Positions 10,595 through 21,509 are shown, counted from the first letter of the stretch. The stretch is DNA of 64,000 bases from Rana temporaria (GCF_905171775.1 NC_053494.1:164287101-164351100); one strand, 5' to 3'. The notes: generated by a model not told the origin, from the sequence alone. A program made the numbers and translations.

Positions 10595-11829
10595 CAAGGC
10601 TCAAAATTTCAAGTCCTGAGCTACTAGCCAGGCCTCAAGGCGTACTCGCCACCAGTTGCCCCGCCCAACCCCTACCATGTCCCGCCCCCTAATCCCACCC
10701 CTAGACACACCCTCATAAATTATCTCATGAAATGACACTTAAATATTTTATGCAGAATTAAGTTATAAAAATAAATATTAACAACAATTTTATCCGTGCC
10801 CAAAAATGCAGCTTGCCCATATCTACCAATGCAGCCACGTCTCCCCAGTGCAGCCACGTGTCCCCAGTGCAGCCACGTGTCCCCAATGCAACAACGTGTC
10901 CTCAATGCAGCCACGTATCCCTAGTGCAGCAAAATGTCCCCAATGCAGCCAGTGTCCCCATTGCAGCCAGTGTCCCCATTGCAGTCAGTGTCCCTATAGC
11001 AGCCAGTGTCCCCATTGCAGCCAGTGTCCCCATTGCAGCCAGTGTCCCCATAGCAGCCACTGTCCCCATAGCAGCCAGTGTCCCCATTGCAGTCAGTGTC
11101 CCCATTGCAGCCAGTGTCCCCATTGCAGTCAGTGTCCCCATTGCAGCCAGTGTCCCCATTGCAGTCAGTGTCCCCATAGCAGCCAGTGTCCCCATAGCAG
11201 CCAGTGTCCCCATTGCAGCCAGTGTCCCCATAGCAGCCAGTGTCCCCATTGCAGCCAGTGTCCCCATAGCAGCCAGTGTCCCCATTGCAGTCAGTGTCCC
11301 CATTGCAGCCAGTGTCCCCATTGCAGCCAGTGTCCCCATAGCAGCCAGTGTCCCCATAGCAGCCAGTGTCCACATTGCAGCCAGTGTCCCCATAGCAGCC
11401 AGTGTCCCCATAGCTGCCTACCTGTGCTGGGTGAGAGGGGAGGAGCCGGTGCCGCTGCTGCCTGGTTGTTCAAAGCGTGGGGAACATAACAGCTTTCAAT
11501 TCAATAGCTGTGTTCCCCGCCACGAGTCGTCATATACAGCCCCTCCTCCTTGTCCAGGAAACTTTGATAGACAGATCACCCGTCCAATCCTGGGATGGGT
11601 AATCTGTCTATCAAAGTGCCCGGAAAAGGGGGAGGGGCTGTATATGACAGTGCGGCGGGGAACACAGCTATTGAATTGAAAGCTGTTATGTTCCCCGCGC
11701 TTTTAGCAACCAGACGGCGGCGGCGGCTCCTCTCCTTGCTCGCCCCCCTGCTCCCAGGCAGCCCACACTCGCCAGCCCTCAAAATTTACTTGCAAAATGC
11801 GAGCAGGCGAGTGTAAATTTTGAGGGCTG
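10595..11829. mobile_element. hAT-type element with 8-bp duplication GCCTACAG
   Basis: The ends CAAGGCTCAAAATTT and AAATTTTGAGGGCTG are imperfect inverted repeats. Exact GCCTACAG copies flank them at 10587-10594 and 11830-11837. Removing the insert and one copy restores the L1 ORF2 frame across the site. The interior contains the 18-bp minisatellite at 10835-11415 and a strong palindrome at 11485-11695 (AACACAGCTATTGAATTGAA and its partner). No transposase frame. Confidence 0.88.
10835..11415. repeat. 18-bp minisatellite inside the hAT element
   Basis: The unit CAGCCAGTGTCCCCATTG, alternating with a CATAG variant, repeats about thirty times, with more degenerate units at the left. Because 18 is divisible by three, long reading frames persist in several frames on both strands (SQCPHC on plus, GTLAAM and GDTGCN on minus). 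These are not credible proteins. Confidence 0.95.
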
Positions 11830-11837
11830 GCCTACAG

Positions 11838-12749
11838 TATATCTCCCAGACAGTATCTGACCACTCGATAGTACAGGTGAACCTGACCATTGGTCATAGA
11901 CCCACATTTCGGACCTGGAGGCTCAGTCCTTTCTGGATCTCCACACCCGAAATTCACAAATATATCCCGACCGACATGGTCAACTATTGGGCCTCTAACT
12001 CTGGCACCACAGCTACAGGGCCAGTATGGGATGCTTTTAGGGTGGTAATGTAGGGCTCCTACATATCACATATTAAGCACTATTGATCATCTGGGAAGGC
12101 TTTACTAGCAGCACTTGAACAATCCCTAGACACTGCTAGATCCCAACATATGGCAAACCCATCACCTGAATATCGAGGGGGGCTGTCTAAGGCCCATAAT
12201 GCATTTCAATTACACATGGTTGACCTACGGTAAAAAAAAACAACTGCATCTTTTTGCTTGCATATATGAGCATGGGGGGGGGATGTACGGTAGGTTCATA
12301 GCCTCCCTTGCCCATACTGACTTCCAGGACAACTCGATCTCTGACATAAAGCTCTCTGACGGTTCTATTGTTTCCGATCCTTTGATCATCAATCAGGAGT
12401 TGGAGTCCTATTATGGCAAACTCTATAGCGATCAAGAGACCTCCTTTTTGGGATTTTTCTCCTCTGTAGATTTCCCTGCACTTAGTGACTCTCAGAGACA
12501 CCCTCTGGAACAGCCCCCACCTGTAGAGGAAATGGAGACTGCCATTCGCTCCTTGCCTTCATCCAAAACTCCTGGTCTGGACGGCCTTTCCTCTGAGTGG
12601 TATCGGGCATATACTGCAATGCTTGCCCCTAAACTTCTTGCTACTTTTTGTGCATCCTTGGATCAGGGCACACTCCCTGATTCAATGAATGATGCCCTCA
12701 TTGTAGTCATACCTAAGCCTGGCAAGGACAAACTATTGTGTGGGACGTA
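11838..12749 (+). pseudogene. L1-type ORF2, end of endonuclease and pre-RT region
   Basis: The frame resumes with SDHSIVQVNLTIG, the SDH catalytic motif of AP-type endonucleases. After stops it continues with FIASLAHTDFQDNSI, LESYYGKLYSDQE and LPSSKTPGLDGLSSEWYRAY, the K-(S/T)-PG-DG(L/F) motif at the start of L1 reverse transcriptase. ALIVVIPKPGKDKLLCGTY follows, where the family has IPKPGKDPxxCxxYRPISLL. The CR1 insertion cuts it here. Confidence 0.88.
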
Positions 12750-15596
12750 CTGCACCTAAATGAGGAGGGTGCAGACCAGGTGTGAGTAAAAATGGCCAAA
12801 AAGTTAGAGGGGTTTTTAAACTAGGCGATAAGGGGAAGGCCCAGAGGCAGAGATAGTCAGAGTGGAACATATTTCAGTGGGTAGTATTGGGGCATTAGTG
12901 GTAGGTTGACTAAAGCACATAAATCCAAGGTGAGTATAGTAACAAGTCCTAGTTGCAATCTCGGAACACCCAATAAGAGAATAGTATGTGACCGGTCTAA
13001 ACTATGTGGCATGTTCACCAATGCCAGGAGCCTGGCGGACAAGATGGGTGAACTAGAGTTACTGTTGTACAAGGATTTGGATTTTGTGGGAATTTCAGAG
13101 ACCTGGTTCAACAGCTCTCATGATTGGCTGGCATCCATTATAGGGTATACCCTTTATCGCAGGGATAGAGAGGGTAAACAAGGGAGAGGGGTATGCCTAT
13201 ATATCATGAATAATGTACAAGTGAATGTGAGCGATGACATCACTAAGGGAGCTAGGGAGGAGTCTTTATGAGTAGAGCTCCAAATGTATAAAACTAAGGG
13301 GAAAATAATACTGGGAGTATGCTATAGGCCTCCTAACCCGAGGGAGTAGGGGGAGATGGATCTCCTATCACAATTTGGATTAGCAGCAAGACTACAAAGT
13401 GTTATTATAATGTGGGTTTTTAATTATGCAGACATACTGTAGACTGGGTGGAGGGAACCACACTTTCGTCTAAGGCTCACCAGTTCCTAAATGTCTTGCA
13501 GGACAATTTCATGGTTCAGATGGTAGACACACTAGAACTAGAAATAAAGCATTACTGAATCTACTGATTGCCAACTATATAGACCTGTTTACGGATGTGG
13601 AAATATGGGGCAATTTAGGAAACACCGGCCACAGGTCAATTGGCTTCAGTATAAATCACACAAATAGGAAACACAAGGGGAATAGAAAGACACTGAATTT
13701 CAAAAGAGCCAACTTCCCTAAACTAAAAGTCCTGGATGGCTTAACTCCAATGTAAAAATGCATATAAAAGCAAAGGAGAAGTTCTTAAAAAAAGACAAGG
13801 TAGAGGAATCAATATCAGCAATCAGACTTTATAAAGAAGGCAACAAGAAATGTAAGGGTGCAAGTAGGGCGGCTAAGATAGAACACGAAAGACACATTGT
13901 GGTAAGCAAAAAAAATCCCAAGAAATTCTTTAACTATGTAAACAGTTAAAAAGGGAGGACAGACCACATTGGCCCCATAAAGAATGAGAAAGGTCATCTG
14001 GTTACAAAGGATAGGGAGATGGCGAAGGTATTGAATTTATTACTCTCCTCAGTCTTCACAAGGGAATCTGGGGACTTCAGTAACCAAAACTGCAGTGTTT
14101 GTCCTCATGACACATCACTGGAAGCACCTCCATGGTTAACAGAGGACAGACTTAAAATTAGACTTGGGAAACCTAACATTAATAAATCACTGGGAACTGA
14201 TGGCTTGCACCCAAGTGTACTTAGGGAACACAGTCAAGTAATTGCCAGACCATTGTTCCTAACTTATACTGACAGTCTACTGACTGGAATAGTACCAGCT
14301 GATTGGAGAAAAGCCAATGTACAGGTAGCACCAATATTTAAAAAGGGCCCAAATTACATCCCTGGGAATTACAGACCAGTTAGCCTAACATCGATAGTAT
14401 GCATGCTTTTGGAGGGGATGATAAGGGGCTATATACATGATTTTAGTAATGAGAACGTTATCATTAGCAGTAATCAGTATGGATTCATGAAGAATCCTTC
14501 TTGCCAAACCAATCTATTAACCTTCTATGAGGAGGTGAGTTGCCATCTATATAGGCATGGACCATAGGGTGAGTACATGGATTGAAAACTGGCTACAAGG
14601 GTGAGTTCAGAGGGTGGTGATAAATGGGGAGTACTCGGAATGGCCAGGGGTGGGTAGTGGGGTCCCCTAGGGTTCTGTGCTGGGACCAATCCTATTTAAT
14701 TTGTTCATAAATTACCTGGAGGATGGGTAAACAGCTCAATCTCTGTATTTGCAAACAATACTAAGCTAAGCAGGGCAATAACTTCTCCGCAGGATGTGGA
14801 AACCTTGCAAAAAGATCTGAACAAATTAATGGGGTGGCCAACTACATGGCAAATGAGGTTTAATGTAGAAAATTGTAAAATAATGCATTTGGGTGGCAGA
14901 AATATACATGCAATCTATACACTGGGGGGAGAACCTCTGGGGGAAGCTAGGATGGAAAATGACCTGGGTGTCCTAGTAGATGTTAGGCTCAGCAAGCTGC
15001 TGCTAACAAAGCAAACAGAATCTTGGCATGCATTAAAAAGGGGATCAACTCCAGAGATAATTCTCCCGCGCTACAAGACTCTGGTTCGACCGCACCTAGA
15101 GTATGCTGTCCAGTTCTGGGCACCAGTCCTCAGGAAGGATGTACTGGAAATGGAGCAATGACAAAGAAGGGCAACAAAGCTAATAAAGGGTCTGGAGGAT
15201 GGCTGCGAGCACTGAACTTGTTCTCTCTGGATAAGAGACGCTTAAGAAGGGATATGATTTCAATTTACAAATACCGTACTGGTGGCCCCACAATAGGGAT
15301 AAAACTTTTTTGCGGAAGGGAGTTTAACAAGACATGTGGCCACTCATTAAAATTAGAAGAAAAGAGGTCTACTACGTAGAGGGTTCTTTACTGTAAGAGT
15401 GGCAAGGATGTGGAATTCCCTTCCACAGACGGTGGTATCAGCGGGGAGCATCAATATTTTCAAAAAACTATTATATAAGCACCTGAACGACCGCAACATA
15501 CAGGGATATACAATGTAATACTGACAATTAAACACATAGGTTGGACTTGATGAACTTATGTCTTTTTTTTCAACCTCATCTACTATGTAACTATGT
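12750..15596 (+). mobile_element. CR1-clade LINE inserted in L1 ORF2
   Basis: The 5' part carries the CR1 endonuclease segment (MFTNARSLADKMGELELLLY and DFVGISETWF), the middle the RT segments, and the 3' part the typical C-terminal end RRLRRDMISIYKYRTGG. The tail reads GGTTGGACTTGATGAACTTA and ends in CTATGTAACTATGTAACT. The L1 frame resumes immediately after it. Multiple stops and small deletions show that it is an old copy. Confidence 0.85.
12906..15379 (+). pseudogene. CR1 ORF2 (endonuclease-reverse transcriptase) remnant
   Basis: Pieces in several frames: endonuclease at 12906-13271 (ISETWF motif, GRGVCLYI); thumb-proximal and RT motifs at 14019-14567 (SLGTDGLHPSVLREHS, ADWRKANVQVAPIFKKG, NYRPVSLTSIVCMLLEGMI, NQYGFMKN); then SVLGPILFNLFINYLEDG. 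The catalytic motif that in this family is FADD reads FANN (about 14750-14761), so both metal-binding aspartates are gone. Later pieces include NCKIMHLGGRN and PHLEYAVQFWAP. Confidence 0.83.
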
Positions 15597-15744
15597 AACT
15601 AATCTCTCTTCTAAATACTGTGCAAAAATACTGGTAAAAATACTATCTCTTCGCCTACACAAAGTTATACTATCACTCATATCTCCCGATCATTCAGGGT
15701 TTATGCCTGGCCGAAACACCTTTGATAATAGCCGGACACTATTA
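15597..15744 (+). pseudogene. L1-type ORF2, RT segment after the CR1 insertion
   Basis: The frame reads NLSSKYCAKILVKILSLRLH followed by HSGFMPGRNTFDN, matching the family pattern ISLLNxDxKILxKILxxRL and DQ(S/T)GFxxGRxTxDN. It continues directly from the L1 sequence that ends at 12749. The next MITE interrupts it. Confidence 0.87.
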
Positions 15745-16641
15745 GCCAGATTCAGGTACAGTTACGATGGCGTATCAGTAGATACGCCGCCGTAACTCCG
15801 AATCCGCGCCGTCGTATCTGTAAGCGGTATGCTCAAATTGAGATACGCTTCTCTGTTGCTAAGATACGACCGGCGTAAGTCTCCTACGCCGTCGTATCTT
15901 AGGGTGCATATTTACGCTGGCCGCTAGGTGGCGCTTCCGTTGATTTCCGCGTCGAATATGCAAATTAGCTAGATACACCGATTCACGAACGTACGTACGC
16001 CCGTCGCAATTATTTACGCCGTTTACGTAAGACATACGCCAAGGTAAAGATAAAGCTGCTCTCTAGGTGGCTCAGCCCATGCAAGGTATGGACGTCAGAA
16101 CAAGCGTATCTTTTTACGTCGTTTACGTAAGTCGTACGCGAATAGGGCTGTGCGTAAGTTACGTTCACGTCGTAGGCAGTGTTCGACGTATCTTAGGCAT
16201 TCTATCCGACGCATGCGCACTGGGATACGTCCACGGACGGCGCATGCGCCGTTCGTTCAAAACGTAATTTACGTGGGGTCATGCTTAATTTACATAAAAC
16301 ACGCTCACCTCTTCCACATTTGAATTAGGCGCGCTTACGCCGGCACATTTACGCTACGCCGCCGCAAATTACGGAGCAAGTGCTTTGAGAATACTGCACT
16401 TGCCTCTCTAACTAAGCATTGGTTATCAATGTGAAACTAGTTAGCTCTATTACCCCACTGTTTGCTGTTTTTTTCTTGCTTTTGTAGTATTTTTTACCAG
16501 AATAAAAGGCAACACCTTTTTACCGTTTATTGGAGTGTGGCTGTCCAAAATTTCTTTCCTCCCATCTAACTTGCGGCGGCGTAGCGTAAATAACATACGC
16601 TACGCCCGCACAAAGTTACGCTGCCCCACCTGAATCTGGCC
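15745..16641. mobile_element. Harbinger-like MITE, GCCAGATTC family, copy 1
   Basis: The termini GCCAGATTCAGGT and ACCTGAATCTGGC are inverted repeats. The interior is dominated by TACGCCG, CGTACG and GTCGTATC words, with ATATGCAAATTAGCTAGATAC and GGCCGCTAGGTGGCGCTTCC, which recur in the copies at 43469, 50146 and 51015. It is extremely rich in CpG-containing words for its surroundings. No transposase. Confidence 0.82.
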
Positions 16642-16642
16642 A

Positions 16643-17914
16643 TATATCTACATATACATAAGGCATCGATAGAGCACTGGTCTGGTGCTTTCTCTGGATA
16701 TCTTGAAAACATTTGACACGGTTAGGTGGTAGTTTTTATGTCACAGATGGGCTTTGGTCCACAATATGTGAAATGGGTCTGTCTACTATATGAGGGTTCA
16801 AAGGCTAGAGTCCATACCAATAAAGATATCTCCTTGCCATAATTGCTGAAGAGAGGTACTAGGCAGGGATGCCCCCTCTCTTCACTCCTGTTTGACTTTG
16901 CCATTGAGCCCCTTGCTTTGGTGGGGCTTTAGATGTCTGAAATTGGGTGTGTCTGGTATGGTCCACTAACAGAGAAGATTTCTCTATATGCGGATGATGT
17001 CCTTTTATACCTTGATGGCAGAGAAAGTTCCTTTAACAAACTGATGCAGGTATTGGGGGAGTTTGGTGAGGTGTCTGGTCTGAGGGTCGGCTGGGAGAAA
17101 TCTATAGCTTTCCCTATTGGCCCTTCCTTTTCTGCTGTTTATTTATGGGGGTCTGGTTTGCAAATCTCCCAATCCTTCAAATACTTAGGTATTAATATCC
17201 ACAATGAGATCTCCAACTATGAGGATCTTAATATCCCTCCAATAGTCAGATGACCAACAAACTTTGCATATGATCATCACTGCCTCTGAACCTCATAGGC
17301 TGGAAAAATATTTTTTAAATGATTTTCTTACCAAAATCCACCCTTTCCTCTTTCCTATGGAATAATATCCAGCTCCAGTTTGCAAAATCATCCCTGCAGG
17401 CACCTAAATCATTAGGAGGCCTTGCATGCCCAAATTTACGTAACTATTTTATTGCATCCCAACTTGCTTATGTCTATGATTTGTTGCATTCTGATCCTCA
17501 GACCCCCTTGACAGCTCTCCTGTCAGCCTTTTTTTCGGCCAGGTCACCTCTCTTAAAGATGAATTGCATAAAACATTGAGATCCAGGTGTTCTCGACATT
17601 CACCTATTTTCTGTGGGTTTCTTAGCGTGCAAATAAGGGGGTAATATACTTGAGATGCCAGATTAGGGATCGTCACCACACACTCCCTTGGACTTTTAGA
17701 TATATTAAATGACTTTGTACACAGTACCCATGCTCAGATCTTAATATGTCCAGTTTTGTATTATGTATGAAAAGTTATATTATTGCACTGGAACCATTCA
17801 AACTCTTTACTGTATTATTAATGGAGAGCTCCCCAAATTTAAACTCATATATAAAAGAAGAGCATGTTCCAAAAAATTCACTAACATATGGCAAACGTGG
17901 CTGGATGACTCTGA
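16643..17914 (+). pseudogene. L1-type ORF2, RT catalytic core and C-terminal region
   Basis: After a short decayed stretch (SLDILKTFDTV) the sequence has RGTRQGCPLSSLLFDFAIEP and then KISLYADDVLLYL, an intact YADD catalytic motif. It continues through GLRVGWEKSIAFPIG and FKYLGINIH. Later pieces include QAPKSLGGLACPNLRNYFIA and KRRACSKKFTNIWQTWLDD. Frame changes and stops occur at about 16730, 16930 and 17254. It ends at the next MITE. Confidence 0.87.
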
Positions 17915-19115
17915 TGCCCTGTACACACGATCGGTTCATCTGATGAAAACGGTCTGATGGACCATTTTCATAGGTTAACCGATGAAGCTGACTGATGGTC
18001 AGTCGTGCCTACACACCATCGGTTAAAAAAACAATCGTGTCAGAATGTGGTGACGTAAAACACGACGTGCTGAAAAAAATGAAGTTCAATGCTTCCAAGC
18101 ATGCGTCAACTTGATTCTGACCATGCGTGGATTTTTAACCGATGGACGTTGTAACGGTCAGGGGTTAACACCATTTACGATATTCCATTCCACCAACCTA
18201 AGACAGCTTATCCGACACTCCACAATCCAGCAGACACGACCCATTCTATTCCCCAGAATAACGAGACCCAAGCTCTGTTCTCTGGTTCCAAACGAATGAA
18301 TACTTTAATGGTAAACTCTCAGGTTTTTATACAGTTAGAAGCCAAATATGGACAATGACTGAACTCCACCCATAACATGACACAATGGGTGCTCAATACA
18401 CATTCCGTTAGATAATGACATTCAGATTAGCTAATTACTGATCATTACCCAGACGTTCTGACTCTGCAATAAGTTATTCTCACCCGCTACATAAAACACA
18501 TTCCTTTAGTAAACATAATTGACATGCTAATCCACTACACCTGAAAGGTCAGACATCTGACCTTTCAGACTGCCAACACATATCTATCATCAATATCACA
18601 CAATACAGGGTTAGCTAGCATAGCACCATGAAATATCTTAGGAGCCAGGCTTAATTAACACAATAGACAATAGAATGCAAACACAGCAAGCTTTTATCAC
18701 TACAGCCAGGTAGACTTAATTAGCACCTCAACAGTCTTAGTGTCCCCCACATGAATGAGTCACTCTGCTATTGACCTGTTGGGGTCAGAATTAACAACCT
18801 GTAATATTTCAAGATATCCTGCAATACATGAATGGACATAGGATGACCCTAGAGTCATTAGTGAAGCTGGCACAGGAGTACCCCGCATCCTTCAAATGTC
18901 TCTGGGTATCAAGGGCCATTCCGTTACAGATGTGCCTACAAACAATCGTTTTTTTTTCTATCGGTTAGGTATCCATCGGTTAAATTTAAAACAAGATTGC
19001 TTTTTTTTAACCTATGGATAAATAACCGATGGGGCCTACACACGATCGATTTGGTCCGATGAAAACGGTCCATCAGACCGTTCTCATCGGTTTGACTGAT
19101 CGTGTGTACGCGGCA
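17915..19115 (-). mobile_element. Harbinger-type MITE interrupted by a solo LTR
   Basis: The ends TGCCCTGTACACACGATCGG and GATCGTGTGTACGCGGCA are inverted repeats with GAAAACGGTC palindromes just inside them. The flanking triplets are TGA and TTA, so one base of a T-N-A duplication differs. The body shares a segment with the MITE at 2568-2954 in inverse orientation (AAGCATGCGTCAACTTGATT). The insertion at 18150-18928 splits it; without it the MITE is about 417 bp. Confidence 0.8.
18150..18928 (-). mobile_element. Solo long terminal repeat inside a MITE
   Basis: The 779-bp segment begins TGTAACGG and ends CCGTTACA, the TG...CA ends expected of an LTR, and is flanked by GACGT (18145-18149) and GATGT (18929-18933), a 5-bp duplication with one change. 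On the minus strand a TATAAAAACC promoter-like box is followed by a transcript-start-like segment, suggesting minus orientation. No internal retroelement genes remain, so this is the product of LTR-LTR recombination. Whether it comes from a Gypsy element or an endogenous retrovirus cannot be told from the LTR alone. Confidence 0.75.
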
Positions 19116-19639
19116 TTAATCATTTTGGTGTACAGTCTTGTCCTCCCAGTCGGACTGATCAAGATCAGCCTGCAGTGTAATGTGACCTTGTCACCTAGGC
19201 GGATGTTGAGTAGTTAAACTGGATATGGTCTCGTATTGTACTATATTCCTATCTTACGTAACCTGAGAATATGACATAAGGGGACTAGTGCATGTTCATG
19301 GTGTATATGTATGTGTGTATGTGTGTGTGTATGGCTGGTGTTGTTTTGTTTTGTTTTGTAGGTACCTGAATTCATACATCCTAGTTCCTGAAAGCCCCTT
19401 TCCAGTCATTATTTTTTGTAGTGTTTTTTTTCTGAGAAACTGGGAGGGATTGTTGTTTTCAATCATATCATTATCTTGATATGGTCACTTAGGCCTAAAT
19501 GGATATATTCAGTCTTCTGATATACAGGGCCGTTTGAAGGAATTTGGGGGCCCCAAGCAAAATGGACATGGAGGCCCACCCCCCCATGCACGCAGCAAAG
19601 CCTACAAGAAACACAGCATAGCGATACAGTGTAAGTTCA

Positions 19640-19935
19640 CCCACACTGTGCCATGCCATCAAATGCAGCCACTGTGCCATCAATTGCCACCACTCACTGT
19701 GCCCATTAATTGTCACCACTGTGTCATGCCATCAAACGCAGTCACTGTGCCATCAATTGTCACCACTGTGCCATCAATTGTCGCCACTGTGCCCATCAAT
19801 TGTCACCACTGTGCCATGCCAAACACAGCCACTGTGCCATCAAACACAGCCACTATGCCATGCCATCAATTGTCACCACTGTGCCCATCAATTGTCGCCA
19901 CTGTGCCCATCAATTGTCGCCACTGTGCCCATGAG
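19640..19935. repeat. Tandem repeat, CACTGTGCC(C)ATCAATTGTC units
   Basis: Units of about 21-23 bp with the core CACTGTGCCATCAATTGTC alternate with longer CCATGCC-containing variants. The array lies in the left arm of the hAT element. The Cys/His-rich reading frames across it, which superficially suggest zinc-binding, are products of the repeat. Confidence 0.88.
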
Positions 19936-20152
19936 CTGCTGGCTCTGATAGGCACTTCCAAAGCCAACCAGCTGCCATTATTCAGATGGCCGGCGTTCAC
20001 CAGGGGGCCGGCCATCTGAATAGTGGGCGGCAGCGACAATACATGGATTCATGCAATGCATGAATCTATGTATTGTTGATCAGTGGCGGTGCAGGAGAGA
20101 GAGGGGGCGGTGTTCCTGCGCCCTCTATGGATGCACCGCCACTGGTAGATAT

Positions 20153-20455
20153 ACTGTGTCCACTGTACAAGATGTTTATCCCTTATCCATTATATGCCCA
20201 GCCATATGGGTGCTTTAAGATCTCATTGTTTACTGCCACATGATGCTTTCATGTTGGTGTGTACCACAGTGTACGTAACCCTCCTATTTTGGTTGTTCCA
20301 CTCTGGAACAACCAAAATAGGAGGGTTTCGTACACACCAACATGAAAGCATTGTGGCAGTAAACAATAAGGTCTTAAAGCACCCATATGGCTGGGCATAT
20401 AAATTATGGATACCAGGATAAACATCTTGTACAGTGGACACAGTATATCTAATGA
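20153..20455. repeat. Near-perfect 300-bp snapback palindrome
   Basis: The left arm starts AGATATACTGTGTCCACTGT and the right arm ends with its complement ACAGTGGACACAGTATATCT. The arms continue to pair nearly all the way to a tiny loop near 20305 (GGTTGTTCCACTCTGGAACAACC). The stem is about 145 bp with few mismatches. The right arm holds GATACCAGGATAAACATC where the left has GATGTTTATCC directly. Confidence 0.92.
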
Positions 20456-20540
20456 CATCTAATGAGGAGAGCAAAAAATAAAGATTTACCATAGAAACAA
20501 TAACCATAGCTTTCTTTTTTACCATCCCATTTCCATCTAA

Positions 20541-20944
20541 GAGTCCTTTCACACTGAGCCGCTCATAGCGTCGGCGGTAAAACTCCGCTATTTTTACCGC
20601 CGACGCTATGAGCGGATTTGCTAGCCCCCGAGGAAGGGTTAAAACCGCCCGCAATGCGCTGCTACAGCAGCGCATTGCTAGCGGTGTAGCTGCGCTGTCC
20701 CATTGATTTCAATGGGCAGCAGCGGTAAAGGAGCGGTAAACACACCGCTCCTTCTCCGCTCCAAAGATGCGGCTAGCAGGACTTTTTTTTACACTTTTTT
20801 TACAGTCCTGCTGGCGCAATGCTCCAGTGTGAAAGCCCGAGGGCTTTCACACTGGAGACAATTGAGCAGCTTCTTAAGGGCGGTTTGCAGGCGCTATTTT
20901 TAATATTATAACGCCTGCAATACGCTCCAGTGTGAAAGGGGTCT
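20541..20944. mobile_element. Nested MITE (GAGTCCTTTCACACTG ends)
   Basis: GAGTCCTTTCACACTG at the left and CAGTGTGAAAGGGGTCT at the right are inverted termini. A strong internal hairpin pairs CCGCTCATAGCGTCGGCGGT with its complement at 20595-20617, and a second pairs GCCCGAGGGC at about 20837. It is nested in the large hAT element. Confidence 0.75.
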
Positions 20945-21053
20945 TATTGCTTCTTTTTTTAAACAGGTAATATATACAAAACAATTACCATAGATTTCTT
21001 TCCATTCTCTTTACCATCCCATTTCCATTTTATAGCTTCTTTTTTGAATCAGG

Positions 21054-21172
21054 TCATATTTATTAAAGCTTTTTGCAAAAATGTACAACGCAGAGAAAAG
21101 ACTCTACTGTAGAGTCTATTGTAGAGTCTTTTCTCTGCTTTGTACATTTTTGCAAAAAGCTTTAATGGTAAT
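21054..21172. repeat. Hairpin, arms of about 55 bp
   Basis: TTAAAGCTTTTTGCAAAAAT pairs with ATTTTTGCAAAAAGCTTTAA, and the match extends inward through AGAGAAAAGACTCTAC to a short loop at about 21113. A further inverted pair lies at 21250-21400 (TCCGGCCGGGAACAGGAAAC with a diverged partner). Both are in the right arm of the hAT element. Confidence 0.88.
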
Positions 21173-21509
21173 TGGTAATGGTATGGTAATTTTTTTGTCT
21201 CCCCCCCATTCTTTTTAACCCCCCTCCCTACAGTACCTCGTACCGCGTGGCAGCCGGCAGGAGATTCAGTTTGTTGTTGTTCCTGGTCGGCCGGACTGAA
21301 AGGAAGTGAGCACAGAACACTCAGTGTGTGCACTTCCTGTCAGTCCGGCCGGGAACAGGAAACTGAATCTTCTGTTCCGCGCGGCCGACCGGACTGCAGG
21401 AGGAAGCAGCGGTGCGGCAAGGGCCCGCCCTGCTGGGGCCCCTGGCCAGCTCGGGGCCCCAAGCAGTTGCTTGGTTTGCCTGTCGGGTTCCGACGGGCCT
21501 GCTGATATA

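Larger units (their letters stand above)
8287..19490 (+). mobile_element. L1/Tx1-clade LINE, decayed, with five insertions (one carrying a sixth)
   Basis: Fragments of ORF1 and ORF2 occur in the right order on the plus strand: RNA-binding protein (8333-9121), endonuclease (9978-10594), the region before RT (11838-12749), RT core (15597-15744 and 16643-17260) and C-terminal part (17280-17914). They are separated by a MITE (to 9710), a hAT (10595-11829), a CR1 (12750-15596), a Harbinger-like MITE (15745-16641) and a further MITE (17915-19115) carrying a solo LTR. The 3' end is not sharp; GT-rich sequence at 19300-19335 may mark it. Confidence 0.82.
19525..21501. mobile_element. Large hAT-type element with 8-bp duplication CTGATATA
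   Basis: CAGGGCCG at the left and GACGGGCCTG at the right end are short inverted termini, with GGGGCCCCAAGCA just inside both arms. Exact CTGATATA copies flank the element at 19517-19524 and 21502-21509. The 1977-bp body contains a CACTGTGCCATCAATTGTCA tandem region, a 300-bp hairpin, a nested MITE and two further hairpins. No transposase is seen. Confidence 0.9.

Noticed and set aside
10930..11410. Regular short repeats resembling a CRISPR array
   Set aside because: The units are contiguous with no unique spacers, the genome is eukaryotic, and the array lies within a hAT element.
10806..11679. Long Cys/His/Ser-rich and Ala/Val-rich frames on both strands
   Set aside because: They arise from the 18-bp minisatellite, whose unit is a multiple of three without stops; no domain, start context or splice signals.
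19534..20019. Cys/His-rich frame suggesting zinc fingers
   Set aside because: The spacing follows the 21-23 bp DNA repeat, not a zinc-finger pattern, and it lies inside a hAT element.
20223..20675. 150-codon minus-strand frame with a hydrophobic segment
   Set aside because: Most of it is the arm of the 300-bp hairpin and the rest is a MITE end; no family resemblance.
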